From Pseudomonadota bacterium (GTDB lineage: Bacteria; Pseudomonadota; Gammaproteobacteria; Steroidobacterales; Steroidobacteraceae), in NCBI GenBank assembly GCA_025355105.1, contig JANYAE010000058.1, positions 23,161 through 87,160 of the forward strand: a stretch of DNA of 64,000 bases. Reading direction: 5' to 3'. A model generated the notes under the pieces. That model was given only the letters and a program-made list of their open reading frames with translations, was not told the origin of the DNA and ran no database searches. The position numbers and the translations under genes were made by a program. Below are positions 17,813 through 27,086 of the stretch, in pieces; position 1 is the stretch's first letter; each line of letters begins with the position of its first letter.

Positions 17813-20800
17813 TCATCGCGGTCCGCCCTCGGCCGCCGCATTCTCGGCGGCCTCCTTGGCCTGGCTGGCGCCGATGCGCTCCACCTTCGGCTCGTCCCAG
17901 CCGCCGGTGATGCGATAGTAGCCGCGCGTGAGGCCCGACAGCGGCTCTTTGAACACGGTCGAGAACAGCAACAGCGCCGCCCCGACGGCCGGACCCCCGA
18001 ACACCGCCCCGGCGGCGGCCACCGAGCCGCCGATGTGGCCGGCGACCTTGGCGGTCTGGTCATAATCGCGGGCCTTGAGCCCGGTCCGGCCGACCACGCC
18101 GATCTCGGCTGCCGGTCCCTTCAGCACCAGATTGCTCGTGTAGGCGTTGCCGTCGCGCAGCTCGAAATCGCCGTGGATCGTATCGAAGGCGAAGCCCTTG
18201 TCGGTCAGGTCGCGAAAATCGAGCGTCAGCCGCCGCGGCAGGGCCGCCACCGACAGCAGCCCGAGCACCCGGCCGGCGCCCGGGTCAACGGCCATGACCT
18301 GACCCTGCTCAACCGACAGCTTCACGTGGCCGGCCAGACGGCCGAAAACCTCGTCGTCGATGCCGCCGCGCCAGTGCAGCTCCGCGGTCGCGTGGCCGGC
18401 GTGGCCGGTCAGCGTCGGCGCGAAGCCCCACGCGTTCAGCGTGTCCAGCAGGTCGGTGCTGTCGAGCGTCAGCGACACCTGGGTCGCCTGACCGTTGCCC
18501 GCCAGCGTCCAGCTGCCGCGCCCGGAGGCCTCGAAGGAATTGCCCTTCAGCGTCGCGCGATCGAGCTGCAGGCCTTCGGCGGTGCGCGACAGGTGCGCCT
18601 CCAGCGAGCCGAAGCGGCGCTTCTGGATCTCGAGGCTCTTGACGCGGATCGCCATCGCTGGCAGCTGCGTCGGGTCGCTGCGGTCGTCGCTGTCGCCTGC
18701 GCTCGCGGTGCGCTCGCCGAGCACGAGCCGTTCCATGTCGAGCGTCAACGCGTCGCTGCCGGGCAGCTGCCAAGGCACCACGATCTGCCCGCGCGCCGAC
18801 GGCCCGTCGACCGCGGCGTGCCACGCCTCACCGCGGCCCTCGAGCGTCAGCGTCACGTCCGGGAACGCGAAGCCGAAGATGCCGAATCGGTCCACCGCGA
18901 CGGTGCCGCCCTTCAGCACGTCCGAGAGCGCGTGGCTGGTGCCCTCCGAGAGCTTGACCCGCAGCCAGGCCGACAGGTCGTACTCCTCCATCCGGCCCTC
19001 GATCCAGACGCCCGCGGAGTCCTTGAGCTGGGCGCTGCCGCTGCCCATGTGCAGCGTGCCGCGGGTGAGGTGCCACTCGTCCTCGCGGCGCCACTCGAGC
19101 GCGCCGCTGTCGGTGCCGAGCGCCAGCCGCGCGACGATCGATGGCGGCCGCGCCAGGTCGCGGCGGCGGAAGGCAGGCGGCAGGCGCGGCGCGTCGGCGG
19201 CAAGACCCGGGTCGATCGTCAGGTCAACGCGCAGCGCGCGCGCCTCGTCGGCGTCCTTGGCCAGCGGCTCCGGCAGGTTGATCTCGAGCCCGGTGAGGCC
19301 GGCATCGAGGCGCACCGTGGCCGGCAGGTGACGGATCTCGACGTCCTTGATCTGCGGCAGCGCATCGAGCGGCGCGTCCTCGGGCAGCGCTTCGGTGTCC
19401 GGCCGCCACTCGAGCCGCGGCAGCCGCGCTTGCAGGCGCCAGTCGGCGCCGCCGCTCAGCCAGCGGCCGTGGGTGATGCCGAGCAGCGGCTGCAGGCGCG
19501 CCGCCGCGGCCCGGCCGCTGCCGTCGATCACCAGCACCCGGTCGCCGGCGAGCCCGGAGGCGCCGGCGACGGTGCGGGCGCGCAGTTTCAGCGGCCCGTC
19601 GAGCACGGTGCCGTTCAGCTGCGGCACGTCGAGCTCGCGGTCGTGCAGCGCGAAGCGGCCGGCGAGATTCTGGATCTCCTCGTCGAGACCCGGGATGCGT
19701 GCCGTCGTTCGCTCGAGCTGACCGTCGACGTTGATCGTGCGCAGCGCGAACTGGCGGAACGGGAAGTCCAGCGCCACGTGAGCGCTGAACGGCCCGCTAC
19801 CGGACACTTTCATGAAGAATTCGCCGAGCTTCGGACCGATCGGCGAGGACTGCAGGAAGTGCAGCGCATCCTTGACGTCGCCCTCGGCGCGGGCGCGCGC
19901 GACGAGCTCGGCGTCGCGGTAGTCGGCGAGCCGCACGACGGGTTCCCGGACGCTGAGCCCGCCGATCGTCGCGCCGTCGCCCTTGATGCTGAAACCCTCG
20001 TTGCGGAACTCCGCTTCGCCGGCGGCGTCCTCGATGTCGGCGAAATTGTCCTGGTAGTGCAGGCGGATGCCCTCGTACTTGAGGCGCACGCGGAACAGCC
20101 CGCCGCCGCCACGGAACGGGAAGCGCGTCACGTCGCCGGCGAACTCGATGCGTGCCTGCGGCACGTGTCCGGCCAGGAACGCGCGGTCGAGCCACGCCAT
20201 GGTCTTCGGCGGGATGCTGCGCGCCGGCAGGTACTTGGAGGCCGCGCGTGCGTCGACGTTGCGCACCTGGAAATCGAGCACGAGGCGCGGTGACTCGTCG
20301 GCGTCGGCCGGCAGCCAGAAGCGCGCGTAGCCGCTGGTCGAGGCATCCGGCGAGCGGCTGCGCACGCCGTCGGCGGCGAAGCGCCAGCCGTCCGGGCGCC
20401 ACCACCAGTCAACGGTCGCGGCGACGCTGTCCGCGCCGACCGGATCCTTGAGCACGGTCGGCAGCGCCAGCGTGAAGCGGTCCGAGCGCAGCTGAACGCG
20501 CCCGCTCGTACCGCTCGCGACCAGCTCGCCGTCGAGGCCGCCGAGCCCCGGCAGCGAGCGCCACGGCCCGAAGCCGAGGCCCGTGAAGCGCAGCCCGCCG
20601 TCGATGTGCCACTCGCCGGCGGCGGTGCCGCGCGCCGTCTTGAGATCGACCAGCGTCAGCGCACCGCGTGGCGCGAAGGCACTGCCGGCCTCGCGCACCG
20701 CGCCTTCCGGCAGCAGCGAGACGAGCGCCGCCAGGCCTTCCAGCCGGATCGCCGGCGAGCGCAGCGACGCCGCCGTCAGCGCGCCGTCCTGCCAGTCGCT

Positions 20801-21799
20801 CTCGAACTCGAACTCGCCGCGGCGCCAGCCGTCACGCCCAGGGTCGATCGTCAGGTCGTGGCCGGCTGCCGTCCAGCGCGTGCCCGCGTGCCGGACACTG
20901 ACGACGCCGGCCAGCACCGCGAGGTGTCCGGCTGCGGCGCCGGCGAGCGCCGGCGTCGCGACCTCGCGCAGGTCCAGCTGCGTCTCGAGGTGACCGAGCA
21001 CGCTGCCGCGGCCGCCGGCGGTGAGCGCGAGGTCGCCGTGGCCGCCGACCGGCAGCCACGGCCATTGCGGCCAGAACGCACTCCAGCCGGCGAGCACGGC
21101 ACCCTTGAGCGTGACCTGGGCGTGCCAGTCAAGCGCCGCCGGCGTCGCGAGTTCGCCTTCGAGCGCCGCATCGACGTCGAAGCGCGTGCCGAGCGCCTCG
21201 GGCAGCGGCACGCGGCCGCTGAGCGTCAGGGCGCGCGGGTCGCGCTCGAGGTCCAGGCTGACGCGGTCGACGCGCCAGGTGCGGCCCTCGCGCCGCACGT
21301 CCTGCACCCAGACCGTCGCGTTCTCGATCCGCACGTGACCCACCGGCAGCTCGCCGAGCCCGAGGTGGGCGCCGCCATCGGCGGCCGCGACCGCGCCCTG
21401 GCCGCGCAGCTCGACGCCGGTTGAACTCAGGAACAGGTAGATCCGCGCGCCATCGAGCACCACGCGGCCGGAGGCCAGCCGCCCGGTGCGCAGCGCCCGC
21501 CACAGGTCGAAGCCGACACGGCCGGCGCCGGCCGTGACCAGCGCGTCGTGCTGCCCCGGCACCGTGACGCGCGCGTCGCGGAACACGAGCTCGGGTCCAT
21601 AGAGACCGAGCCGCACGTCGAGCTTGGCGAAGGAGAACTCGAGCCCGGTCAGGCGCTGCACCCGCGCGACGAGCTCGGGGCCGAGCCCGGGCGAGTGCTC
21701 GAGCCACAGCCTCAGGGCCCCGACCGCAATCGCGAGCAGCACGACGAGGCCGCCGAAAACGGCCGCGCTCCACTTCCAGATCGTGCGTGCCCGGCTCAT
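17813..21799 (-). CDS. yhdP: YhdP-family AsmA-like envelope protein
   Basis: Very large (1328 aa) inner-membrane-anchored protein of the AsmA/TamB-like group, implicated in phospholipid transport to the outer membrane. One N-terminal helix (about 8-30, FGGLVVLLAIAVGALRLWL) is followed by a long periplasmic beta-rich region. The typical YhdP C-terminal block has VDPGAGRVLGLLSVAALPRR, DFRDLTDKGFAFDTIHGDF and GPAAEIGVVGRTGLKARDYD. It starts 10 nt after rng. Its TGA overlaps the ribosome-binding site of the nitrilase gene. Confidence 0.94.
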   Translation of the reverse strand: MSRARTIWKWSAAVFGGLVVLLAIAVGALRLWLEHSPGLGPELVARVQRLTGLEFSFAKLDVRLGLYGPELVFRDARVTVPGQHDALVTAGAGRVGFDLWRALRTGRLASGRVVLDGARIYLFLSSTGVELRGQGAVAAADGGAHLGLGELPVGHVRIENATVWVQDVRREGRTWRVDRVSLDLERDPRALTLSGRVPLPEALGTRFDVDAALEGELATPAALDWHAQVTLKGAVLAGWSAFWPQWPWLPVGGHGDLALTAGGRGSVLGHLETQLDLREVATPALAGAAAGHLAVLAGVVSVRHAGTRWTAAGHDLTIDPGRDGWRRGEFEFESDWQDGALTAASLRSPAIRLEGLAALVSLLPEGAVREAGSAFAPRGALTLVDLKTARGTAAGEWHIDGGLRFTGLGFGPWRSLPGLGGLDGELVASGTSGRVQLRSDRFTLALPTVLKDPVGADSVAATVDWWWRPDGWRFAADGVRSRSPDASTSGYARFWLPADADESPRLVLDFQVRNVDARAASKYLPARSIPPKTMAWLDRAFLAGHVPQARIEFAGDVTRFPFRGGGGLFRVRLKYEGIRLHYQDNFADIEDAAGEAEFRNEGFSIKGDGATIGGLSVREPVVRLADYRDAELVARARAEGDVKDALHFLQSSPIGPKLGEFFMKVSGSGPFSAHVALDFPFRQFALRTINVDGQLERTTARIPGLDEEIQNLAGRFALHDRELDVPQLNGTVLDGPLKLRARTVAGASGLAGDRVLVIDGSGRAAAARLQPLLGITHGRWLSGGADWRLQARLPRLEWRPDTEALPEDAPLDALPQIKDVEIRHLPATVRLDAGLTGLEINLPEPLAKDADEARALRVDLTIDPGLAADAPRLPPAFRRRDLARPPSIVARLALGTDSGALEWRREDEWHLTRGTLHMGSGSAQLKDSAGVWIEGRMEEYDLSAWLRVKLSEGTSHALSDVLKGGTVAVDRFGIFGFAFPDVTLTLEGRGEAWHAAVDGPSARGQIVVPWQLPGSDALTLDMERLVLGERTASAGDSDDRSDPTQLPAMAIRVKSLEIQKRRFGSLEAHLSRTAEGLQLDRATLKGNSFEASGRGSWTLAGNGQATQVSLTLDSTDLLDTLNAWGFAPTLTGHAGHATAELHWRGGIDDEVFGRLAGHVKLSVEQGQVMAVDPGAGRVLGLLSVAALPRRLTLDFRDLTDKGFAFDTIHGDFELRDGNAYTSNLVLKGPAAEIGVVGRTGLKARDYDQTAKVAGHIGGSVAAAGAVFGGPAVGAALLLFSTVFKEPLSGLTRGYYRITGGWDEPKVERIGASQAKEAAENAAAEGGPR

Positions 21800-21809
21800 G
21801 GAGGGTCGC

Positions 21810-23279
21810 CTACAGCAGCACCACGTCGTACTGGTCCTGGGCGTAGAGCGCCTCGGTCTGCAGTCGGATCGGCTTGCCCACCAGCACTTCGAGCTCGCCG
21901 AGCGCCGCCGATTCCTCGTCCAGCAACAGCTCGATGACGTCCTGGTGCGCGAGCACCATCAGCCCCTGCACCTCGAACTGGCGCGCCTGGCGGACGATCT
22001 CGCGGAAGATCTCGTAGGCCACCGTCTCGGGAGTCTTGACGTAGCGCCGACCCTCGCAGGTCGGGCACGGGCAGCACAGCAGGTGCTCGAGGCTCTCGCG
22101 GGTGCGCTTGCGGGTCATCTCGACCAGGCCGAGCGGCGACACCGACGAAATGTGCGTGCGCGCATGGTCGGTCGCCAGGCTCTTCTCGAGCGCTTGCAGC
22201 ACCTGGCGGCGGTGGTCCTCGTCCTGCATGTCGATGAAGTCGATGATGATGATGCCGCCGAGGTTCCTGAGCCGCAGCTGCCGCGCGATCGCGACCGCGG
22301 CCTCGAGATTGGTGCGGAAGATCGTGTCCTCGAGGTTGCGGTGGCCGACGAAGGCGCCGGTGTTGACGTCGATCGTCGTCATCGCCTCGGTCTGGTCGAT
22401 GATCAGGTAGCCGCCGGACTTCAGCGGCACCTTGCGGTCGAGCGCCTTCTGGACCTCGTCCTCGACGCCGTACAGGTCTAAGATCGGCCGGTTGCCGCGA
22501 TAGAGCTCGATCTTCGACTCCGACTCCGGCATGAACGTGCGCGCGAACTCGAGCATCCGCGCGTGCGCCGCCGGCGCGTCGACCTGCACCCGCTCGACGT
22601 CCTGACCGAGCAGGTCGCGCAGCATGCGCACGTGCAGCGGCAGGTCCTCGTGGACCATCTGGCCGGCAGCAGCGGCGAGGCCGGCCTGCGCCACGAGCTC
22701 CCACAGACGCTGCAGGAACAGCATGTCGGCCCGCAGCGCCTCGGGCACCACGCCCTCGGCGACGGTGCGGATGATGTAGCCGCCCGGACGCTCGCCGGGC
22801 ATGAAGGATTCGACCAGCGTGCGCAGCCGCGCCCGCTCGACCTCGTCCTCGATCCGCGCCGAGACGCCGACGCCGTGGCCCTGCGGCATGTAGACGAGGT
22901 AGCGCGACGGCAGCGTGATGAAGGTCGTGAGCCTCGCGCCCTTGGTGCCGAGCGGGTCCTTGAGCACCTGCACCAGCAGCTCGTCGCCCTCGCTGACCGC
23001 GGCGCGGATGTCGTCGGTGCGCGGCGCCTCGAACTCGGCGTCGACGTCGTCGCGGCGCGCGATATCGGAGACGTGCAGAAACGCGGTGCGATCGAGGCCG
23101 ACGTCGATGAACGCCGCCTGCATGCCGGGCAGCACGCGCGACACGCGGCCCTTGTAGATGTTGCTGGTGATGCCGCGGCGGTTGGCGCGCTCGATATGCA
23201 CTTCCTGCAGCACGCCGTTCTCGAGGAACGCGGCGCGGCTCTCCCGCGGCGTCACGTTGACGAGGATCTCGGCGGTCAA
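21810..23279 (-). CDS. rng: Ribonuclease G
   Basis: Endoribonuclease that matures 16S rRNA 5' ends and decays mRNA. The 489-aa product has an S1-like domain (SNIYKGRVSRVLPGMQAAF), the catalytic region TTIDVNTGAFVG with the metal aspartate, IIIIDFIDMQDEDHR, and the zinc-link cysteines in CCPCPTC. It lacks the long C-terminal scaffold of RNase E. The start is a TTG overlapping the maf stop (TTGA), with GGAGGAGG 4 nt upstream inside maf. Confidence 0.95.
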   Translation of the reverse strand: MTAEILVNVTPRESRAAFLENGVLQEVHIERANRRGITSNIYKGRVSRVLPGMQAAFIDVGLDRTAFLHVSDIARRDDVDAEFEAPRTDDIRAAVSEGDELLVQVLKDPLGTKGARLTTFITLPSRYLVYMPQGHGVGVSARIEDEVERARLRTLVESFMPGERPGGYIIRTVAEGVVPEALRADMLFLQRLWELVAQAGLAAAAGQMVHEDLPLHVRMLRDLLGQDVERVQVDAPAAHARMLEFARTFMPESESKIELYRGNRPILDLYGVEDEVQKALDRKVPLKSGGYLIIDQTEAMTTIDVNTGAFVGHRNLEDTIFRTNLEAAVAIARQLRLRNLGGIIIIDFIDMQDEDHRRQVLQALEKSLATDHARTHISSVSPLGLVEMTRKRTRESLEHLLCCPCPTCEGRRYVKTPETVAYEIFREIVRQARQFEVQGLMVLAHQDVIELLLDEESAALGELEVLVGKPIRLQTEALYAQDQYDVVLL

Positions 23280-23872
23280 GCGGCCTCCTCCGTATTCCAC
23301 AGCCGCACGCCCGCGGCGGCCAGCAGCGTCGCGGTCTCGGCGAGCGGTAGTCCCATGACGCCGGAGTAGCTGCCCGCGAGGCGCGTGATGAAGGTCGCGG
23401 CGAGCCCCTGGATCGCATAGCCGCCGGCCTTGCCGCGCGGCTCGCCGCTGGCCCAGTAGCGGCGGCAGTCCGCGTCGCTGAGCGCCCGGAAAGTGACCTC
23501 GCTGACCGACAGCGCGGCGCCGATGCCGGCGGCGCTGCGCACCGCGACCGCGGTCAGCACGCGGTGCGTGCGCCCGGCGAGCGTCGACAGCATCCGCACG
23601 CCGTCTGTCTGATCCTCGGGCTTGCCGAAGAGTTCCGCGCCGAGCACGACCGCGGTGTCGGCCGCCAGCACCGGCCGCGACGGGTCGGCCGCCCACGCGG
23701 CCTCGGCCTTGTCCGCGGCGAGGCGGGCGACGTAGGCCTCAGGCCGTTCCCGCGGCCGCAGGCGCTCGTCGAGGTCGGTGGCCCGCACGAGGTGCCGCAC
23801 GCCGATCTGCTCGAGCAGCTGGCTGCGGCGCGGGGAGGCAGAGGCGAGCGTGATGGCGTCGTACGGGGTCAT
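23276..23872 (-). CDS. maf: Maf/YhdE-type nucleotide pyrophosphatase
   Basis: Hydrolyses dTTP/UTP and modified nucleotides. The 198-aa product starts MTPYDAITLASASPRRSQLL, the family signature. It has QIGVRHLV, LAADTAVVLGAELFGKP with the catalytic aspartate, and KAGGYAIQGLAATFI. The start at 23872 was chosen because the family begins here; the frame extends further but without homology. rng overlaps its stop. Confidence 0.95.
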   Translation of the reverse strand: MTPYDAITLASASPRRSQLLEQIGVRHLVRATDLDERLRPRERPEAYVARLAADKAEAAWAADPSRPVLAADTAVVLGAELFGKPEDQTDGVRMLSTLAGRTHRVLTAVAVRSAAGIGAALSVSEVTFRALSDADCRRYWASGEPRGKAGGYAIQGLAATFITRLAGSYSGVMGLPLAETATLLAAAGVRLWNTEEAA

Positions 23873-24005
23873 GGCTGCGCCGCCCGGGCGCGAACTTGCG
23901 GGGAGGTTCCGAGCATAGCGTGGCAGCGGCGGCGCCGGCAGGTAATTGGCCACAGATTCCAAGGCTTACGAGCGCGCGGACAGCGCACGGCGGGCCGGGG
24001 ACGAA

Positions 24006-24476
24006 TCATTCGCGGTGGTACGGGTGACCCTTCAGCAGGCTGATCACGCGGTACAGCTGCTCGGCCAGCAACACCCGCACCAGCCCGTGCGGGAAGGTGA
24101 GCGCGGACAGCGACAGCCGCTCGTCAGCCCGCGCCAGGCAGTCCGGCGCGAGCCCGTCCGGTCCGCCGATCAGGAACGCGAGGTCGCGCCCGTCGCGCAG
24201 GCGCGCGGCCCACCAGCGCGACAGGGCCGCGGTGTCGAGCGTCCGCCCGCCGACATCAAGCGCCACCACCCAGGCCCGCGGCGGCAGCGCCGCCAGCATT
24301 CGCTCGCCCTCGCCCTTGACCGCGCGGCCGGCGGCACCCTGCGCCGTGCCGCGCGCGACCGCGATCTCGACCAGTTCGAGCGGCGTCTCCGGGGGCAGGC
24401 GCCGCTGGTACTCGGCGAACCCGGCGCCGATCCACGCCGGCAGCTTGGTCCCGGCCGCGACCAGGCGGAGCTTCAC
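24006..24476 (-). CDS. rlmH: 23S rRNA pseudouridine-1915 N3-methyltransferase RlmH
   Basis: SPOUT methyltransferase acting on 70S ribosomes. The 156-aa product starts at a GTG with VKLRLVAAGTKLPAWI. It ends with LAFLIGGPDGL and LSLSALTFPHGLVRVLLAEQLYRV...LLKGHPYHRE, the knotted SAM site. rsfS, which usually directly precedes it, is here about 8 kb away; the nucleoside island lies between. Confidence 0.96.
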   Translation of the reverse strand: MKLRLVAAGTKLPAWIGAGFAEYQRRLPPETPLELVEIAVARGTAQGAAGRAVKGEGERMLAALPPRAWVVALDVGGRTLDTAALSRWWAARLRDGRDLAFLIGGPDGLAPDCLARADERLSLSALTFPHGLVRVLLAEQLYRVISLLKGHPYHRE

Positions 24477-24614
24477 GACGGACTCGCCGGACCGGCAGGT
24501 CTCAGGCCATGGGGCAGGACGATCACGGCGCACACCTCGGACTGCGGCGGCCGCGTGGGCGGCCCGGGCGGATTATCGGCCGGCGACGCGGCCGGCGCAG
24601 CGTGGACTGCCCGC

Positions 24615-26138
24615 TCAGCCGGCGCGGCGCAGCGGATCGACGCCGAGCGCCGCCGCGAGCAGCGCAGCCGGGGTCACCGCGGCGCGCTCGAAGCGGCCGC
24701 CGATCCTGCCGTCGCGCAGCATCAGGATCCGGTCGCTGAGCTCGATCAGCTCGACCAGCTCGCTCGAGACCAGCAGTATCGCAGTGCCGGCGGCGGTGAG
24801 CCGGTCGATCAGCGCGTAGATCTCGCGCTTCGCGCCGATATCGATGCCGCGCGTCGGCTCGTCAAGCATCACGACGCGCGGCCGGGTCATCAGCACCTTG
24901 CCGAGCACGACCTTCTGCTGGTTGCCTCCGGAGAGCCGTCCGACGACGGAGTCGAGGCCGGTGGCCCGGATCTGCAGCGCGCCGAACCAGTGCCTGTTGG
25001 CCGCGGCCTCGGCGGCCTGCTGGATCACGCCGGCCCGCGACAGCGCACGCAGCGAGGCCAGCGACAGGTTGAAGCCGACCGACTCCTCGAGCAGCAGCCC
25101 GAAGCGACGCCGGTCCTCGCTCACCAGCGCGAGTCCCGCGGCGAGCGCAGCGCGTGGATCGCCGGCCGGCAAGCGCTGCCCGCCGACGGTCACCTCGCCG
25201 GCGCGGCGGCGACCGGCGGCACCGTAGAGGTGCATCAGCAGCTCGCTGCGCCCCGAGCCCATCAGCCCGCCGACGCCGAGCACCTCGCCGGCGCGCAGCT
25301 CGAAGCCGATGTCCGCAAGCCGCGGCGCGCCGTCCTCGCCGTCGACCGCGAGCCCGTTCACCGCGAGCAGCGTCGCGCCCGGTGCCTGCGGCACGCGGCG
25401 GTCGCGCTCGGTGAGCTCACGTCCGACCATGTGGCGCACGACTGCGGCTTCGTTCGCCTCGACGCCCGCAAGCGTGCAGACGCTGCGGCCGTCGCGCAGC
25501 ACGCTCACCCGGTCGGCGATCCGGAACAGCTCCTCGAGCCGGTGCGAGATGTAGATGCAGGCGATGCCGCGGGCGCGGAGCTCGCGCAGGACGCCGAGCA
25601 GTCGCTCCACCTCGTGCCCGGCAAGCGCCGCGGTCGGCTCGTCGAGGATCAGGATGCGCGACTCGCGGGCCAGCGCCTTGACGATCTCGACGAGCTGCTT
25701 CTGGCCGATGCCGAGCGAGCCCATCGGCGCCGCCGGGTCAAGCGCCACGCCGAATCGTGCCCGCGCCTCGGCGGCGCGCGCGAGCGCGCGCCGGCGGTCG
25801 ACGAGCACGCCCCAGCGCCGCGGCTCCTGGCCGAGGCAGATGTTGTCGGCGACGCTGAGCTCGTCGACGCAGGTGAGCTCCTGGTGGATGACGGCGATAC
25901 CCGCGGCACTCGCGTCGCGGCTCGAGCGGAAGCGCGCCTCGGACCCGGCCACGCTGATGCGTCCCTGGTAGCTGCCGTACGGATGGCTGCCAGACAGCAG
26001 CTTGATCAGGGTGCTCTTGCTGGCGCCGTTCTCGCCGCAGAGCGCGTGGATCTCGCCGGCGCGCAGCTCGAAGCCGACGTCGTCGAGTGCCGGGACGCCA
26101 CCGAAGCGCTTGGTCAGGTGCTCGGCGACGAGCATCAT
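24615..26138 (-). CDS. Sugar ABC transporter ATPase (RbsA/XylG type, two ATPase domains)
   Basis: Energises sugar uptake with the adjacent permease. The 507-aa protein carries two nucleotide-binding domains. Domain 1 has GENGASKSTL (35-44), HQEL, the GIGQKQ signature and LILDEPTAAL. Domain 2 has the degenerate GLMGSGRSE usual in this family, LSGGNQQKVVLGK and VMLDEPTRGID. In domain 1 the last Walker A glycine is Ser (position 40). The ATG overlaps the permease stop (ATGA). Sequence flavour is XylG/RbsA; ribose or nucleoside-derived sugar is inferred from neighbours. Confidence 0.93.
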   Translation of the reverse strand: MMLVAEHLTKRFGGVPALDDVGFELRAGEIHALCGENGASKSTLIKLLSGSHPYGSYQGRISVAGSEARFRSSRDASAAGIAVIHQELTCVDELSVADNICLGQEPRRWGVLVDRRRALARAAEARARFGVALDPAAPMGSLGIGQKQLVEIVKALARESRILILDEPTAALAGHEVERLLGVLRELRARGIACIYISHRLEELFRIADRVSVLRDGRSVCTLAGVEANEAAVVRHMVGRELTERDRRVPQAPGATLLAVNGLAVDGEDGAPRLADIGFELRAGEVLGVGGLMGSGRSELLMHLYGAAGRRRAGEVTVGGQRLPAGDPRAALAAGLALVSEDRRRFGLLLEESVGFNLSLASLRALSRAGVIQQAAEAAANRHWFGALQIRATGLDSVVGRLSGGNQQKVVLGKVLMTRPRVVMLDEPTRGIDIGAKREIYALIDRLTAAGTAILLVSSELVELIELSDRILMLRDGRIGGRFERAAVTPAALLAAALGVDPLRRAG

Positions 26139-27073
26139 CGCCCGCGGCGCCAGTTGTCGGCGAGCACGGCGGTCACGATCACGAGTCCCGTCACCACCCG
26201 TTTGACGGGTTCCGAGGCGCCCATCTGCACGAGCCCGGCCTCGAGGGTCGCGATGATCAGCACGCCGAGCAGGCTGCGCGCGACCGAGCCGCGCCCGCCC
26301 AGCAGGCTGGTGCCGCCGACCACGACCGCCGCGATCACCGAGAGCTCGAAGCCGACGCCTGCGTTCGGGTCCGCCGAGCCGAGCCGCGAGCAGTTGACCA
26401 CCGCCGCGAGCCCGGTGAGCGCGCCGAGCACGGCGTGCGCCCACAGGCGCGGCCGGTCGACGGCGATGCCCGAGATCGCCGCCGCCTCGCTGTTGGCGCC
26501 GACCGCGATCAGGTGGCGGCCGAACACCGTGTACGACAACGCCGCTTGCCCGAGCGCGACGGCCGCGAGCGCCAGCAGGAACGCCGGCGAGACGATCCAG
26601 CCGGCGATCGGCGTGCCGATGCCCTCGATCGCGGGTCCGATGTACTTGGTCTGCGACTCGGTCGCGAGGAACGCGAGACCGCGGGCCACCTCGAGCATGC
26701 CGAGCGTGACGATGAACGACGGCAGTCTGAGCTTGACGCTGATCAGGCCACTGACACCGCCGAGCGCGACGCCGACCCCGAGCGACAGCGCCATCGCAGC
26801 GGGCAGGCCCCAGCCCCAGTCGGCCATGGCGACACCGACCACCGCGCCGCACAGGCCGAGCAGCGAGCCGACCGAGAGGTCGATGCCGCCCGTGACCATC
26901 AGCAGCGTCATGCCGGTCGCGGTCAGCAGCAGCGCCGGGATGCGGTTCGCGACCGAACCGAAGCTCGCTGCGCTGAGGAAGCCCGTGCTCAGCTGGCCGA
27001 ACAGCAGCAGCAGGCCGCCCCACACCACGAGCAGCACGAGGAGGTCTGAGGCCCGTCCCACCCGGATGCGCAT
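26135..27073 (-). CDS. Sugar ABC transporter permease (RbsC type)
   Basis: Inner-membrane channel subunit, 312 aa with eight to ten hydrophobic segments. Characteristic of the ribose/xylose permease family are TGGIDLSVGSLLGLCG, LRLPSFIVTLGMLEVARG, YTVFGRHLIAVGANSEAAAISGI and GGTSLLGGRGSV. It lies 13 nt after the binding-protein gene and overlaps the ATPase gene by 4 nt. Confidence 0.94.
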   Translation of the reverse strand: MRIRVGRASDLLVLLVVWGGLLLLFGQLSTGFLSAASFGSVANRIPALLLTATGMTLLMVTGGIDLSVGSLLGLCGAVVGVAMADWGWGLPAAMALSLGVGVALGGVSGLISVKLRLPSFIVTLGMLEVARGLAFLATESQTKYIGPAIEGIGTPIAGWIVSPAFLLALAAVALGQAALSYTVFGRHLIAVGANSEAAAISGIAVDRPRLWAHAVLGALTGLAAVVNCSRLGSADPNAGVGFELSVIAAVVVGGTSLLGGRGSVARSLLGVLIIATLEAGLVQMGASEPVKRVVTGLVIVTAVLADNWRRGR

Positions 27074-27086
27074 GAGCCCGCGGCGC

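Noticed and set aside
17645..20293. An 882-codon plus-strand open frame
   Set aside because: Antisense shadow of yhdP and the nitrilase gene, with biased composition and no recognisable motif.
24477..24614. Possible insertion scar or gene remnant between rlmH and the ABC ATPase gene
   Set aside because: No repeat, IS end or protein remnant could be recognised in these 138 nt.
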